Assembly: GCA_031285245.1 (NCBI GenBank)
Contig: JAITWN010000176.1
Coordinates: 1-17,267, forward strand
DNA: 17,267 nt
DNA from: Chromatiales bacterium
Lineage (GTDB): Bacteria; Pseudomonadota; Gammaproteobacteria; SZUA-140
Reading direction: 5' to 3'
Translations under genes and position numbers: made by a program
Notes under the pieces: generated by a model
The model's input: only the letters and a program-made list of their open reading frames with translations
Told to the model about the DNA's origin: nothing
Databases searched by the model: none
Part shown: piece after piece, positions 7,555 through 14,079 of the stretch
How the letters are laid out: the number at the start of each line of letters is the position of its first letter
Numbering within the stretch: position 1 is the stretch's first letter

Positions 7555-7664
7555 ATGGACACACAAGGATTACGCTCAACCACTCGCCAGCTAGTGCAGC
7601 TCTGATGATCATGTTGGTGGGCTGCACAACAAACCCGACCATTCGCACCGATGCCGAAGGCTAA
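7555..7664 (+). pseudogene. Frameshifted stub of a lipoprotein signal peptide (possibly DUF4136-like)
   Basis: A strong ribosome site, AGGAGG at 7540-7545, lies 9 nt before ATG 7555. That frame encodes MDTQGLRSTTRQLVQL and stops at TGA 7603-7605. The -1 frame, joining at about 7602, continues LMIMLVGCTTNPTIRTDAEG and stops at TAA 7662-7664. Joined, the two give a polar n-region, a hydrophobic core and a lipobox LVG-Cys, that is, a lipoprotein signal peptide plus about a dozen mature residues. The mature start GCTTNPTIRTDAEG recalls DUF4136-type lipoproteins, but that is a resemblance judged by eye. Even with the frame repaired the protein would end after 36 residues, so this appears to be a 5' remnant of a deleted gene. 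It lies among palindromic repeats that may have taken part in the loss. Confidence 0.45.
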
Positions 7665-7681
7665 ACACGAGACAACGCGCG

Positions 7682-8158
7682 TTAAAAAATGCGCGAAGCT
7701 ATCTGCATTACCAGCAACGCATATGCGCCTGCGACGACATCATCGAGCATGATGCCAAAACCACCATGCACGCGACGATCGAGCCAGCCGATGGGCCAAG
7801 GCTTCCAGATATCGAACACACGAAACAGCACGAAACCCGCGATGATCCAGCCCCAGCCCGCAGGGGCTGCAATCATCGCAACGAGATAACCAACGACTTC
7901 ATCGATGACGATGGCGCCGTGATCATGCACGCCGAGCACGCGCGCTGTGTACTCGGCGGCAAATGCGCCGAGCACGAAGATGAGCAGTATCGCATCGCCA
8001 TAGACCCACCACGACAGATCCTTCAGCAATAAATAAAGCGGAATGCCAAGCAGTGTGCCGAAAGTGCCAGGCGCCCACGGCACCGCACCAAGGCCAAAAC
8101 CGAGCGAGAACAGATTCACTGGATCGCGCAACACACCAGGCGGTAGTGGTGATTTCAT
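7682..8158 (-). CDS. pgpA: Phosphatidylglycerophosphatase A
   Basis: This inner-membrane phosphatase converts phosphatidylglycerophosphate to phosphatidylglycerol. The 158-aa product has the family landmarks: GLGAVPWAPGTFGTLLGIPL near 22-40, GVHDHGAIVIDEVVGYLVA near 76-94 with the acidic active-site DE pair, and FRVFDIWKPWPIGWLDRRV near 112-130. GGFGIMLDDVVAGAYA follows at 132-147. Several hydrophobic segments (around 35-46, 54-68, 90-112, 138-156) are expected to span the membrane. ATG 8158 overlaps the thiL TGA by four bases (ATGA). The frame extends far upstream inside thiL, but that arginine-rich extension is not family-like. It is the last gene of the nrdR-to-pgpA cluster, a standard thiL-pgpA pairing. 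Confidence 0.95.
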   Translation of the reverse strand: MKSPLPPGVLRDPVNLFSLGFGLGAVPWAPGTFGTLLGIPLYLLLKDLSWWVYGDAILLIFVLGAFAAEYTARVLGVHDHGAIVIDEVVGYLVAMIAAPAGWGWIIAGFVLFRVFDIWKPWPIGWLDRRVHGGFGIMLDDVVAGAYALLVMQIASRIF

Positions 8159-9171
8159 GCTGACGGCATAGCGGAAAAATGATCGTAGCCGCTGCGATGC
8201 GGATGATAAAGCGCGCCGTCTTCGTGCACGCAGCGAAAACCTGGCTCTGCATCGATGACGCCGATGCGCGCATAGCGACAATAAAACTCTTTCAGCACTG
8301 CTTCGACCGCCGCTGCACGTCCAGGTGCAACAGTAAAACAAAGTTCATAGTCATCACCCGCCGAGAGCATCAGCTCCGCCCAAGGCAATGCATCTTCGAC
8401 CTTCAACATTGATGCAACAGATGGCGCTTGTATACAAGCCTGAAATGCTTCTGACTGCGGCAGCTCAGCGAGCTGGATCGTCGCGCCAACACCACTCGCG
8501 GCGAGCATGTGACCGAGGTCTGCGTACAAACCATCGGAAAGATCAATTGCCGCGTGCACCAATGCGCGCAAACCGAGCGCTTCACGCACACGCGGCGTCG
8601 GACAATCAAGACGCGCGCGCAGATATGCACGATGCGCTTCACTGCATTCGGCAATACCGGATTGCATGAGATGCAAGGCAAGCCCGGCATCACCGAGCGC
8701 ACCGGTGACATAAATCAAATCGCCTACTTTCGCAGCAGCGCGACGAAACACCAGATCGGCGCGCGCGAAACCGTGGATTTGCACCGTAATGCTGAGCGGA
8801 CCACGAGTCGTGTTGCCGCCAACCAGCGCGACATTGTAGTCACGCGCGAGCGTATAAAAACCCTCGCAGAAGCGCGCAAGCCAGGAGGTGTCTATCGCAG
8901 GCAGCGTCAGTGCGAGCGTGGCCCAGGCAGGTTCAGCACCCATGGCTGCAAGATCGCTGAGATTGACGGCGAGCGCACGATAACCAAGCGTGCGCGGATC
9001 GACATCAGGGAAAAAATGTACGCCTGCAACGAGCGTATCGATCGAGACCAGTAGTTCCTGCCCCGGCGGTACGCGCAGCATGGCGGCATCATCACCAACG
9101 CCGAGCAATACATCACCGCGCTGCAATGGTCGCTTGAAGAAAGTGTCGATGAGGTCAAACTCACCGCGCAT
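8155..9171 (-). CDS. thiL: Thiamine-monophosphate kinase
   Basis: This enzyme phosphorylates thiamine monophosphate with ATP to give the active cofactor thiamine diphosphate, which Dxs in this same window needs. The protein is 338 aa (typical is about 320-330). Its AIR-synthase/ThiL fold shows EFDLID at the N-terminus, the Mg/ATP motif GVGDDAA (24-30) and VSIDTLVAGVHF. NLSDLAAMGA follows at 70-79, then GGNTTRG at 118-124, DLSDGLYADLGHM in the C-terminal half and SAGDDYEL. The start ATG 9171 gives the usual MxxEFDLI beginning. There is 53 bp to nusB upstream and a 4-bp overlap with pgpA downstream, consistent with operon expression. Confidence 0.96.
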   Translation of the reverse strand: MRGEFDLIDTFFKRPLQRGDVLLGVGDDAAMLRVPPGQELLVSIDTLVAGVHFFPDVDPRTLGYRALAVNLSDLAAMGAEPAWATLALTLPAIDTSWLARFCEGFYTLARDYNVALVGGNTTRGPLSITVQIHGFARADLVFRRAAAKVGDLIYVTGALGDAGLALHLMQSGIAECSEAHRAYLRARLDCPTPRVREALGLRALVHAAIDLSDGLYADLGHMLAASGVGATIQLAELPQSEAFQACIQAPSVASMLKVEDALPWAELMLSAGDDYELCFTVAPGRAAAVEAVLKEFYCRYARIGVIDAEPGFRCVHEDGALYHPHRSGYDHFSAMPSA

Positions 9172-9224
9172 GGAAGATCACCGAAAAAGAAAAAACCAGG
9201 CGCACGCGAGATGAGCGCTGGCCT

Positions 9225-9731
9225 TCACTTCGCGCCTTTGTTGCTGCTGACGAGGGCAACTTCTTCGCGGCGCATGCGCTCCGCGAGACGATCAAGGATA
9301 CCATTGACGTATTTGTGGCCGTGATGCGCGCCAAAAAGTTTAGCGAGCTCCACGCCTTCATTGATGATGACGCGATACGGCGTTTCAGGATGGTAACGCA
9401 GCTCACAGGCACCAAGACGCAAAATAGCGCGCTCAACCGGATCCACTTCATGCAGAGGACGATCGAGCAGCGGCTCGATCTGCTCATCGAGATCATCGAT
9501 ATACGTCAACGCTTCACGCAGCAGCACATCGAAGAAGCGGCGATCGACTTCGCCTTCGGTCTCATCGATGAGGAATTGAGGATCGATGGCAGCGGCGTCG
9601 TGACTGGTCAATTGCCATTGATAAATCGCCTGCATCACACAGCTACGCGCACGGCTGCGCGCCGCGCGCGGACCGCTTACCTGTTTGGCTTGACCTTTGC
9701 CGGCCCCTTGATTGGACCCTTTATTTGACAT
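9225..9731 (-). CDS. nusB: Transcription antitermination factor NusB
   Basis: NusB binds boxA RNA with NusE (S10) in antitermination complexes on rRNA operons. From ATG 9731 the protein is 168 aa against 139 in E. coli. The surplus is a Gly/Gln/Lys-rich N-terminal leader of about 20 residues before the conserved PRAARSRARSCVMQAIYQWQ. Further family features are FFDVLLREALTYIDDLDEQI, EVDPVERAILRLGACEL and the RVIINEGVELAKLFG helix. HKYVNGILDRLAERMR closes the protein. The frame stays open upstream into ribH, but that stretch lacks family similarity. The ribH stop is 7 bp before the start, which suggests coupling of the ribH-nusB pair that is standard in proteobacteria. Confidence 0.95.
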   Translation of the reverse strand: MSNKGSNQGAGKGQAKQVSGPRAARSRARSCVMQAIYQWQLTSHDAAAIDPQFLIDETEGEVDRRFFDVLLREALTYIDDLDEQIEPLLDRPLHEVDPVERAILRLGACELRYHPETPYRVIINEGVELAKLFGAHHGHKYVNGILDRLAERMRREEVALVSSNKGAK

Positions 9732-9738
9732 AGCGCGA

Positions 9739-10218
9739 TCAAGCTTCCAGCTTGCGCAGCAAATTGACCATCTCCAGCGCTGACAGCGCCGCTTCCGCAC
9801 CTTTGTTGCCCGCCTTAGTGCCTGCACGCTCGATGGCTTGCTCGATGCTGTCGACCGTGAGCACACCGCATACCACCGGTACCTCACTCTTCAGTGCGAC
9901 ATCGGCAAGACCACGCACACAAGCGCCAGCGATGTAATCGAAGTGCGGCGTGGCGCCGCGGATGATCGCACCGAGTGCGATCACCGCCTGATAGCGGCCA
10001 GCATTAGCAAGACGCTGCGCAGCGAGCGGCAATTCAAAAGCACCAGGCACGCGCACGATTTCGATCGCATCAAACGAGGCACCATGACGATGCAGTGTAT
10101 CGATTGCGCCTTGCACCAGATGCTCGACGATGAAACTGTTAAACCTGGAAGCAAGCAGCACGTAGCGCGCGCCGGCGCTGGCCACGAGTTCGCCTTCGAT
10201 GGTACGGATATCGCTCAT
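9739..10218 (-). CDS. ribH: 6,7-dimethyl-8-ribityllumazine synthase
   Basis: Lumazine synthase condenses 5-amino-6-ribitylaminouracil with 3,4-dihydroxy-2-butanone-4-phosphate, the penultimate step of riboflavin synthesis, usually as a 60-mer or decamer. The 159-aa protein carries the substrate-binding RFNSFI (25-30), VPGAFELPLAA (57-67) and ALGAIIRGATPHFDY (81-95) with catalytic His92. PVVCGVLTVDSIEQAIERAG and NKGAEAALSALEMVNLL complete the fold. The start ATG 10218 has a GAGG a few bases upstream. It lies 54 bp behind ribBX, which makes its butanone-phosphate substrate, and 7 bp before nusB. Confidence 0.97.
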   Translation of the reverse strand: MSDIRTIEGELVASAGARYVLLASRFNSFIVEHLVQGAIDTLHRHGASFDAIEIVRVPGAFELPLAAQRLANAGRYQAVIALGAIIRGATPHFDYIAGACVRGLADVALKSEVPVVCGVLTVDSIEQAIERAGTKAGNKGAEAALSALEMVNLLRKLEA

Positions 10219-10272
10219 GATGCCTCGCGCGAATAACAGGGCAAATAGTTTAACCCAAGGGCAAGGCGCGGG

Positions 10273-11475
10273 CTACGCCCCCGGCAGGTATTCAACGATC
10301 TCAAGACCAAAGCCAGACAGACCGAGCAGCTTGCGTGGTGAACCGAGCACACGCATGCGCCGCACGCCAAGATCAACGAGAATCTGCGCGCCAGTACCAT
10401 AATCACGCAGCTCACCAGAAGAAGACGAATGCGCGTGCGGCGGCTCGATGCCGCGCTCATGACGCTGATTATCGAGTACACGCTTGATTAGCGCATGCGG
10501 ACCCTCACCACCGCGCAGCAATATCAGCACGCCACCTTTAGGCTCAGCGGCGATACGCTGCATCGCGGCGTCGAGCCCCCAGGCGGTTTCATGCACGCTC
10601 GCGCGCAAGGTGTCATAGAGTCTATCTTCCATGTGCACACGCACCAGCACCGCTTCATCTGCCGAGATGTCACCGCGAATGAGCGCGTAATGCACTTCGC
10701 CGCCGGCCTGATCGTGATACGCGCGAAAGAGGAAATCGCCATATTCCGTCGGCAATTGATACTCGGCCACGCACTCGACCGTTTTTTCATTACGCATGCG
10801 ATAGCGAATGAGATCGGCGATGGTGCCGATCTTCAAGCCATGCGCGCGCGCAAAACGCATGAGCTGCGGGCGCCGCGCCATGCTGCCATCTTCATCGAGA
10901 ATTTCAACGATCACCGCCGCTGGCTCATGACCGGCAAGTCGCGCGAGATCACAGCCCGCTTCGGTATGTCCCGCGCGCGCCAGAACGCCGCCTGGCTGCG
11001 CCATGAGGGGAAAGATGTGGCCAGGCTGCACAATGTCAGCCGGCAGCGCATCACGCTTCACTGCGGCTTGCACTGTCACTGCGCGATCGGCCGCTGAAAT
11101 GCCTGTGGTCACGCCTTTGGCTGCTTCGATGGAAAGCGTAAAGTTGGTCGAATGCTGGGCGTCGGTGCCACTCACCATGAGTGGCAGACGAAGCTGCGCG
11201 CAGCGCTCGCGCGTCAGCGTGAGACAGATCAAGCCTCGACCATAGCGCGCCATGAAGTTGATATCCTGTGCGCGCACGCAGGAAGCGGCCATCACCAGAT
11301 CGCCTTCGTTCTCGCGATCTTCATCATCCATGAGCACGACCATGCGCCCACGGTGCAGCTCTTCGATCAGCTCCTCGGTGGTATTGAACGCGGGCTCTTC
11401 TCCACTCGCGAGCGTCGCCGCGTCGCGAATATATTCAGGAATAGAGTCAGAGGAACGATCAGAGGTCTTAGGCAT
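10273..11475 (-). CDS. ribB: RibBX: 3,4-dihydroxy-2-butanone-4-phosphate synthase with degenerate GTP cyclohydrolase II domain
   Basis: The N-terminal half is an intact DHBP synthase that converts ribulose-5-phosphate to 3,4-dihydroxy-2-butanone-4-phosphate. It shows VVLMDDEDRENEGDLVMAA (about 46-64), NFMARYGRGLICL, and QPGHIFPLMAQPGGVLARAG followed by HTEAGCDLA. The C-terminal half (about 233-400) aligns with GTP cyclohydrolase II (LPTEYGDFLFRAY, VLVRVH, YGTGAQILVDLGVRRMRVL). However, the zinc/catalytic region written in RibA as SECLTGD...LRCDCG is HMEDRLYDTLRASVHETAWG here, with none of its three cysteines; the only cysteine of the half is Cys235. This is the RibBX variant known from Proteobacteria, so no cyclohydrolase activity is expected. 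The start at ATG 11475 overlaps the ribE stop (ATGCCTAA); ATG 11490 is an alternative. About 35 residues precede the usual domain start. Confidence 0.94.
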   Translation of the reverse strand: MPKTSDRSSDSIPEYIRDAATLASGEEPAFNTTEELIEELHRGRMVVLMDDEDRENEGDLVMAASCVRAQDINFMARYGRGLICLTLTRERCAQLRLPLMVSGTDAQHSTNFTLSIEAAKGVTTGISAADRAVTVQAAVKRDALPADIVQPGHIFPLMAQPGGVLARAGHTEAGCDLARLAGHEPAAVIVEILDEDGSMARRPQLMRFARAHGLKIGTIADLIRYRMRNEKTVECVAEYQLPTEYGDFLFRAYHDQAGGEVHYALIRGDISADEAVLVRVHMEDRLYDTLRASVHETAWGLDAAMQRIAAEPKGGVLILLRGGEGPHALIKRVLDNQRHERGIEPPHAHSSSSGELRDYGTGAQILVDLGVRRMRVLGSPRKLLGLSGFGLEIVEYLPGA

Positions 11476-12127
11476 CCTGCAAATATCCATGTTCGGAAAG
11501 AAAGGCGCGGCCGATGCCGCCGCTGTTTACGCTAGCACCACCAGAGAGCAAGCGTTCGAGATAGCGCGCAACCACATCGACTTCGATATTGACGGCCGTG
11601 CCACTGCGGTAATTACCGAGCACCGTGCGTTCGAGCGTGTGCGGAATGACATTGATTTCAAAACCCGCGCTACTCACGGTATTCACCGTCAGGCTCACAC
11701 CATCGACACATACCGACCCCTTGGCAGCGAGATAACGCGCGAGCCCCGCGGGCACTGTAAAACGCATCACTTTGCACTGACCAACACTGCGCACCTCTTC
11801 CACCTGCCCAACACCATCGACATGCCCGCTCACCAGATGGCCACCCAGCCGCGTCGTTGGCAGCAGCGCTTTTTCAAGATTCACCGGTTCGCCTGAGGCG
11901 AGCGCACCAAGCGTGGTGCATGACAAAGTTTCGCGTGATACATCCGCTGCAAAACCGTTGCGCCGCACTTCAACGGCGCTCAGACATACGCCGCTCACAG
12001 CAATGCTATCGCCAAGACCCACATCGCTGAAATCGAGCGTTTGTGATTCGATCGATAGACGCATGTCATCGCCACGTCGATCGAGCGCGCTGATTTTGCC
12101 AACCGCCTGCACTATGCCAGTGAACAT
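11468..12127 (-). CDS. ribE: Riboflavin synthase, alpha chain
   Basis: This enzyme dismutates two molecules of 6,7-dimethyl-8-ribityllumazine to riboflavin and the pyrimidine substrate of RibH. The 219-aa protein (E. coli 213) has the hallmark MFTGIVQAVGKI start and two tandem lumazine-binding barrels. The first includes DSIAVSGVCLSAVEV and FAADVSRETL (about 40-68). The second includes GGHLVSGHVDGVGQV (about 95-109), VCVDGVSLTVN (139-149) and IPHTLERTVLGNY (161-173). The open frame continues upstream of ATG 12127 through the palindromic repeat in the ribD-ribE spacer. That extension is not coding, because family members start exactly at MFTGIV. The 8-bp overlap with ribBX suggests coupling. 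Some species call this gene ribC. Confidence 0.96.
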   Translation of the reverse strand: MFTGIVQAVGKISALDRRGDDMRLSIESQTLDFSDVGLGDSIAVSGVCLSAVEVRRNGFAADVSRETLSCTTLGALASGEPVNLEKALLPTTRLGGHLVSGHVDGVGQVEEVRSVGQCKVMRFTVPAGLARYLAAKGSVCVDGVSLTVNTVSSAGFEINVIPHTLERTVLGNYRSGTAVNIEVDVVARYLERLLSGGASVNSGGIGRAFLSEHGYLQDA

Positions 12128-12200
12128 GATCTTTACTCCGAGCGGAAATCCCGCGCCATTCGAGGCCTCTGCGAAACAACTACGTGTTGAAAAATCATAG

Positions 12201-12295
12201 GCTGGGCTGAACGCAGTGAAGCCCAACATCCTCACATGAACAAGCACGTCCAATCGGTGAGCATAGACGTTGGGCTTCACTGCGTTCAGCCCAAC
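12201..12295. repeat. REP-like paired palindromic element between ribD and ribE
   Basis: Unit one (12201-12227) and unit two (12269-12295) are 27-bp inverted copies of each other, 26 of 27 matching, separated by 41 bp. Each unit is itself a small palindrome: GTTGGGCT, an 11-nt centre, then AGCCCAAC (GCTGGGCT in the first copy). The same TAGG prefix and CAACATC exit are seen in the element at the right end of the window. This fits a REP/BIME-like repeat mobilised in trans. It occupies most of the 183-bp ribD-ribE spacer, the longest gap in the cluster. Confidence 0.85.
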
Positions 12296-12310
12296 CCATG
12301 ACTCAGTTTC

Positions 12311-13432
12311 TCAGCAATCCCGCGCCACTGTGGCAGTGATGCGCCAATCATCGCCCACCGCGCGCATATCAGTAACTTCAAGCGCCGGCGCTTGTGCAAG
12401 CCGATTGAGGCCGGGCAAAGCGAAGAGACCACGCGCGTTATCACCCAACAGTTTCGGCGCCACATAGAGCACCAGCTCATCGATCAAACCTGCTTGCAAC
12501 ATCGCTCCGCTAAGCGTCGGACCAGCTTCCAATAGTAACTCATTGATCTCGCGCTCAGCCAAAATCGCGAGCAATGCGCGCAGATCAATGCGGCCATCCG
12601 CGCTGGCACAGGCAAGCACTTCAACGCCTCGCCGAGAAACAAATTCAAGCGCATTTGATGCACCTGCGCTGACAATCAAAGTGTTGCCAAGCTGACTGAG
12701 CAAGCGCGCATCGTGCGGCATGTGCAGCGCGCTGTCGAGCACCACGCGCAAGGGCTGATGCGTCGGTGCGGCCTGCGCTTGATCAAGATCAATTTCATCG
12801 AGACGGATGGTGAGAGAAGGATCATCGGCGAGCACAGTGCCTATACCAGTCATGATCGCTGCGCTACGAGCGCGCAAACGCTGCACATCACGGCGCGCGG
12901 CAACGCCGGTGATCCAGCGACTTTCGCCGGTAGCGGTAGCGGTGCGACCATCGAGCGTCATGCCGAGTTTGCAGCGCACGAAGGGCCGGCCCCCGCGATG
13001 ACGCATGATGAAGCCGGGATTGAGTGCTTCGGCCTGCACCGCAAGCAGACCGCTTTCGACTTGCACGCTGGCTGCGCGCAGCGCAGCAAGACCAGCGCCC
13101 GCGTTACGCGGATCGGGATCTTCCATTGCGGCAACGACGCGCGTAACACCGGCGCGCAGCAAGGCATCGACACAGGGCGGCGTACGACCATGATGCTGGC
13201 AAGGCTCAAGCGTTACATAGGCCGTAGCGCCATGCGCAGCAGCGCCAGCAGCGCGTAGCGCTGCCACTTCAGCGTGCGCTTCTCCAGCGCGCTCGTGCCA
13301 ACCTTCACCGACGATCTCGCCCGCCCGCACGAGCACGCAGCCGACACGAGGATTGGGATGAGTGGAATAGAGCCCGCGCGCAGCGAGTTCGAGCGCGCGC
13401 GCCATGAACCTGCGGTCATCGGAGTCGGTCAT
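12311..13432 (-). CDS. ribD: Bifunctional pyrimidine deaminase/reductase RibD
   Basis: RibD deaminates the diaminopyrimidine made by GTP cyclohydrolase II and then reduces its ribosyl group, giving 5-amino-6-ribitylaminouracil phosphate. The 373-aa protein (E. coli 367) has an N-terminal zinc deaminase with THPNPRVGCVLV, the catalytic HAE at 53-55, and the zinc ligands in EPCQHHGRTPPC (Cys78, Cys87). The C-terminal NADPH reductase has KLGMTLDGRTATATGESRWI, GIGTVLADDPSLT, LLLEAGPTLSGAMLQAGLID and PKLLGDNARGLF. All key motifs are intact. The start ATG 13432 gives the family N-terminus but has a weak ribosome site. It lies 42 bp behind nrdR with a terminator-like hairpin in the gap, and 183 bp before ribE with a repeat in the gap. 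Its expression may therefore be partly independent of its neighbours. Confidence 0.97.
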   Translation of the reverse strand: MTDSDDRRFMARALELAARGLYSTHPNPRVGCVLVRAGEIVGEGWHERAGEAHAEVAALRAAGAAAHGATAYVTLEPCQHHGRTPPCVDALLRAGVTRVVAAMEDPDPRNAGAGLAALRAASVQVESGLLAVQAEALNPGFIMRHRGGRPFVRCKLGMTLDGRTATATGESRWITGVAARRDVQRLRARSAAIMTGIGTVLADDPSLTIRLDEIDLDQAQAAPTHQPLRVVLDSALHMPHDARLLSQLGNTLIVSAGASNALEFVSRRGVEVLACASADGRIDLRALLAILAEREINELLLEAGPTLSGAMLQAGLIDELVLYVAPKLLGDNARGLFALPGLNRLAQAPALEVTDMRAVGDDWRITATVARDC

Positions 13433-13446
13433 GACATCTGCGCCGG

Positions 13447-13475
13447 AAATAAATAAAGCGGAAAATAGTCCGCTT
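13447..13475 (-). terminator. Terminator-like hairpin at nrdR end, before ribD
   Basis: On the minus strand a 7-bp stem AAGCGGA/TCCGCTT with loop CTATTT (13456-13475) begins at the nrdR stop codon and is followed by TATTTATTT. The T tract is interrupted and the stem is short. Partial termination or attenuation between nrdR and ribD is more likely than a full stop, since ribD has no obvious promoter of its own in the remaining bases. Confidence 0.4.
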
Positions 13476-14026
13476 CAGGAGTCCTTGCTCTTGTCGCCCG
13501 CCTTGCCGCGATCACCGCGCTTGTCGCTGCATGTTTCGAGCAAGGACAACTGACGCTTGTGCGCTTCGGGCGTGGCATCGCTCTGCAAGCGTTCGATCTC
13601 TTCGCGAAAAGCATTGACGTCCTCAAAACGGCGATAGACCGAAGCAAAGCGAACATAGGCAATTTCATCGAGCTCTCGCAGCTCCGTCATCACCCACTCG
13701 CCTAGTTCGCGCGATTTGATTTCGCGCTCGCCCGAAACATGCAAGCGATGCTTGATGCGATCGACCGCCGATTCGATGACATCGATGTCGACCGGTCTTT
13801 TTTCCAGCGCGCGCAGCATGCCGCGGCGCATCTTGTCTTCATTGAAGGGTTCGCGCGTGCCGTCGTGCTTGATGATGTGGGGAAAGACGAGTTCGGCAGT
13901 CTCGAAGGTAGTGAAACGCTCGGAGCAACTCACGCATTCACGCCGGCGCCGGATCGAAGCGCCTTCGTTGGCGAGCCGGGAATCGATCACCCGAGTATCG
14001 CCAGCGCCACAGAAGGGACAACGCAC
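13475..14026 (-). CDS. nrdR: Transcriptional repressor NrdR
   Basis: NrdR senses ATP/dATP and represses ribonucleotide reductase operons by binding paired NrdR boxes. The protein begins with a zinc ribbon using Cys3, Cys6, Cys31 and Cys34 (MRCPFCGAG and RECVSCSERF), including the family's SIRRRRECVSC. It continues with an ATP-cone of about 49-139 (IIKHDGTREPFNEDKMRRGM ... YVRFASVYRRFEDVNAF). The start is GTG 14024-14026, supported by an excellent AAGGAGG ribosome site 6 nt before it. At 183 aa it is longer than the usual 150-170. The extra C-terminal part is a charged tail rich in Lys, Asp and Gly (CSDKRGDRGKAGDKSKDS). It lies 53 bp behind glyA and heads the riboflavin cluster. No NrdR boxes or nrd genes are in the window, so its targets lie elsewhere. 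Confidence 0.96.
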   Translation of the reverse strand: MRCPFCGAGDTRVIDSRLANEGASIRRRRECVSCSERFTTFETAELVFPHIIKHDGTREPFNEDKMRRGMLRALEKRPVDIDVIESAVDRIKHRLHVSGEREIKSRELGEWVMTELRELDEIAYVRFASVYRRFEDVNAFREEIERLQSDATPEAHKRQLSLLETCSDKRGDRGKAGDKSKDS

Positions 14027-14079
14027 CCCGCCCTCCTTCGCCTGCCCTAGCTACGCCTGAGGACGCACATCGCGCGCGC

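Larger units (their letters stand above)
7073..7681. other. Gene-poor convergent spacer between folE2 and pgpA with palindromic repeats
   Basis: These 609 bp between the ends of two convergent genes contain no intact gene. They hold a 12-bp-stem hairpin just after folE2, three further inverted repeats and a broken lipoprotein stub, each listed separately. Positions 7108-7227 carry nothing I recognise apart from a CTCAATACTGACCCCTAGG stretch that resembles flanks of dispersed repeats. No clear intrinsic terminator was found for the pgpA side. Confidence 0.7.

Noticed and set aside
8159..8341. N-terminal extension of PgpA inside thiL
   Set aside because: The extra residues are Arg/Cys/Ser-rich and out of frame with conserved thiL coding. 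The ATGA overlap start is the normal junction.
12128..12280. N-terminal extension of riboflavin synthase upstream of MFTGIV
   Set aside because: The extension is a translation of the palindromic repeat and spacer. The family starts at MFTGIV.
12128..12310. FMN riboswitch ahead of the riboflavin genes
   Set aside because: The ribD-ribE spacer is accounted for by the palindromic repeat. I did not see the conserved FMN-element sequence blocks there or before ribD, ribBX or ribH.
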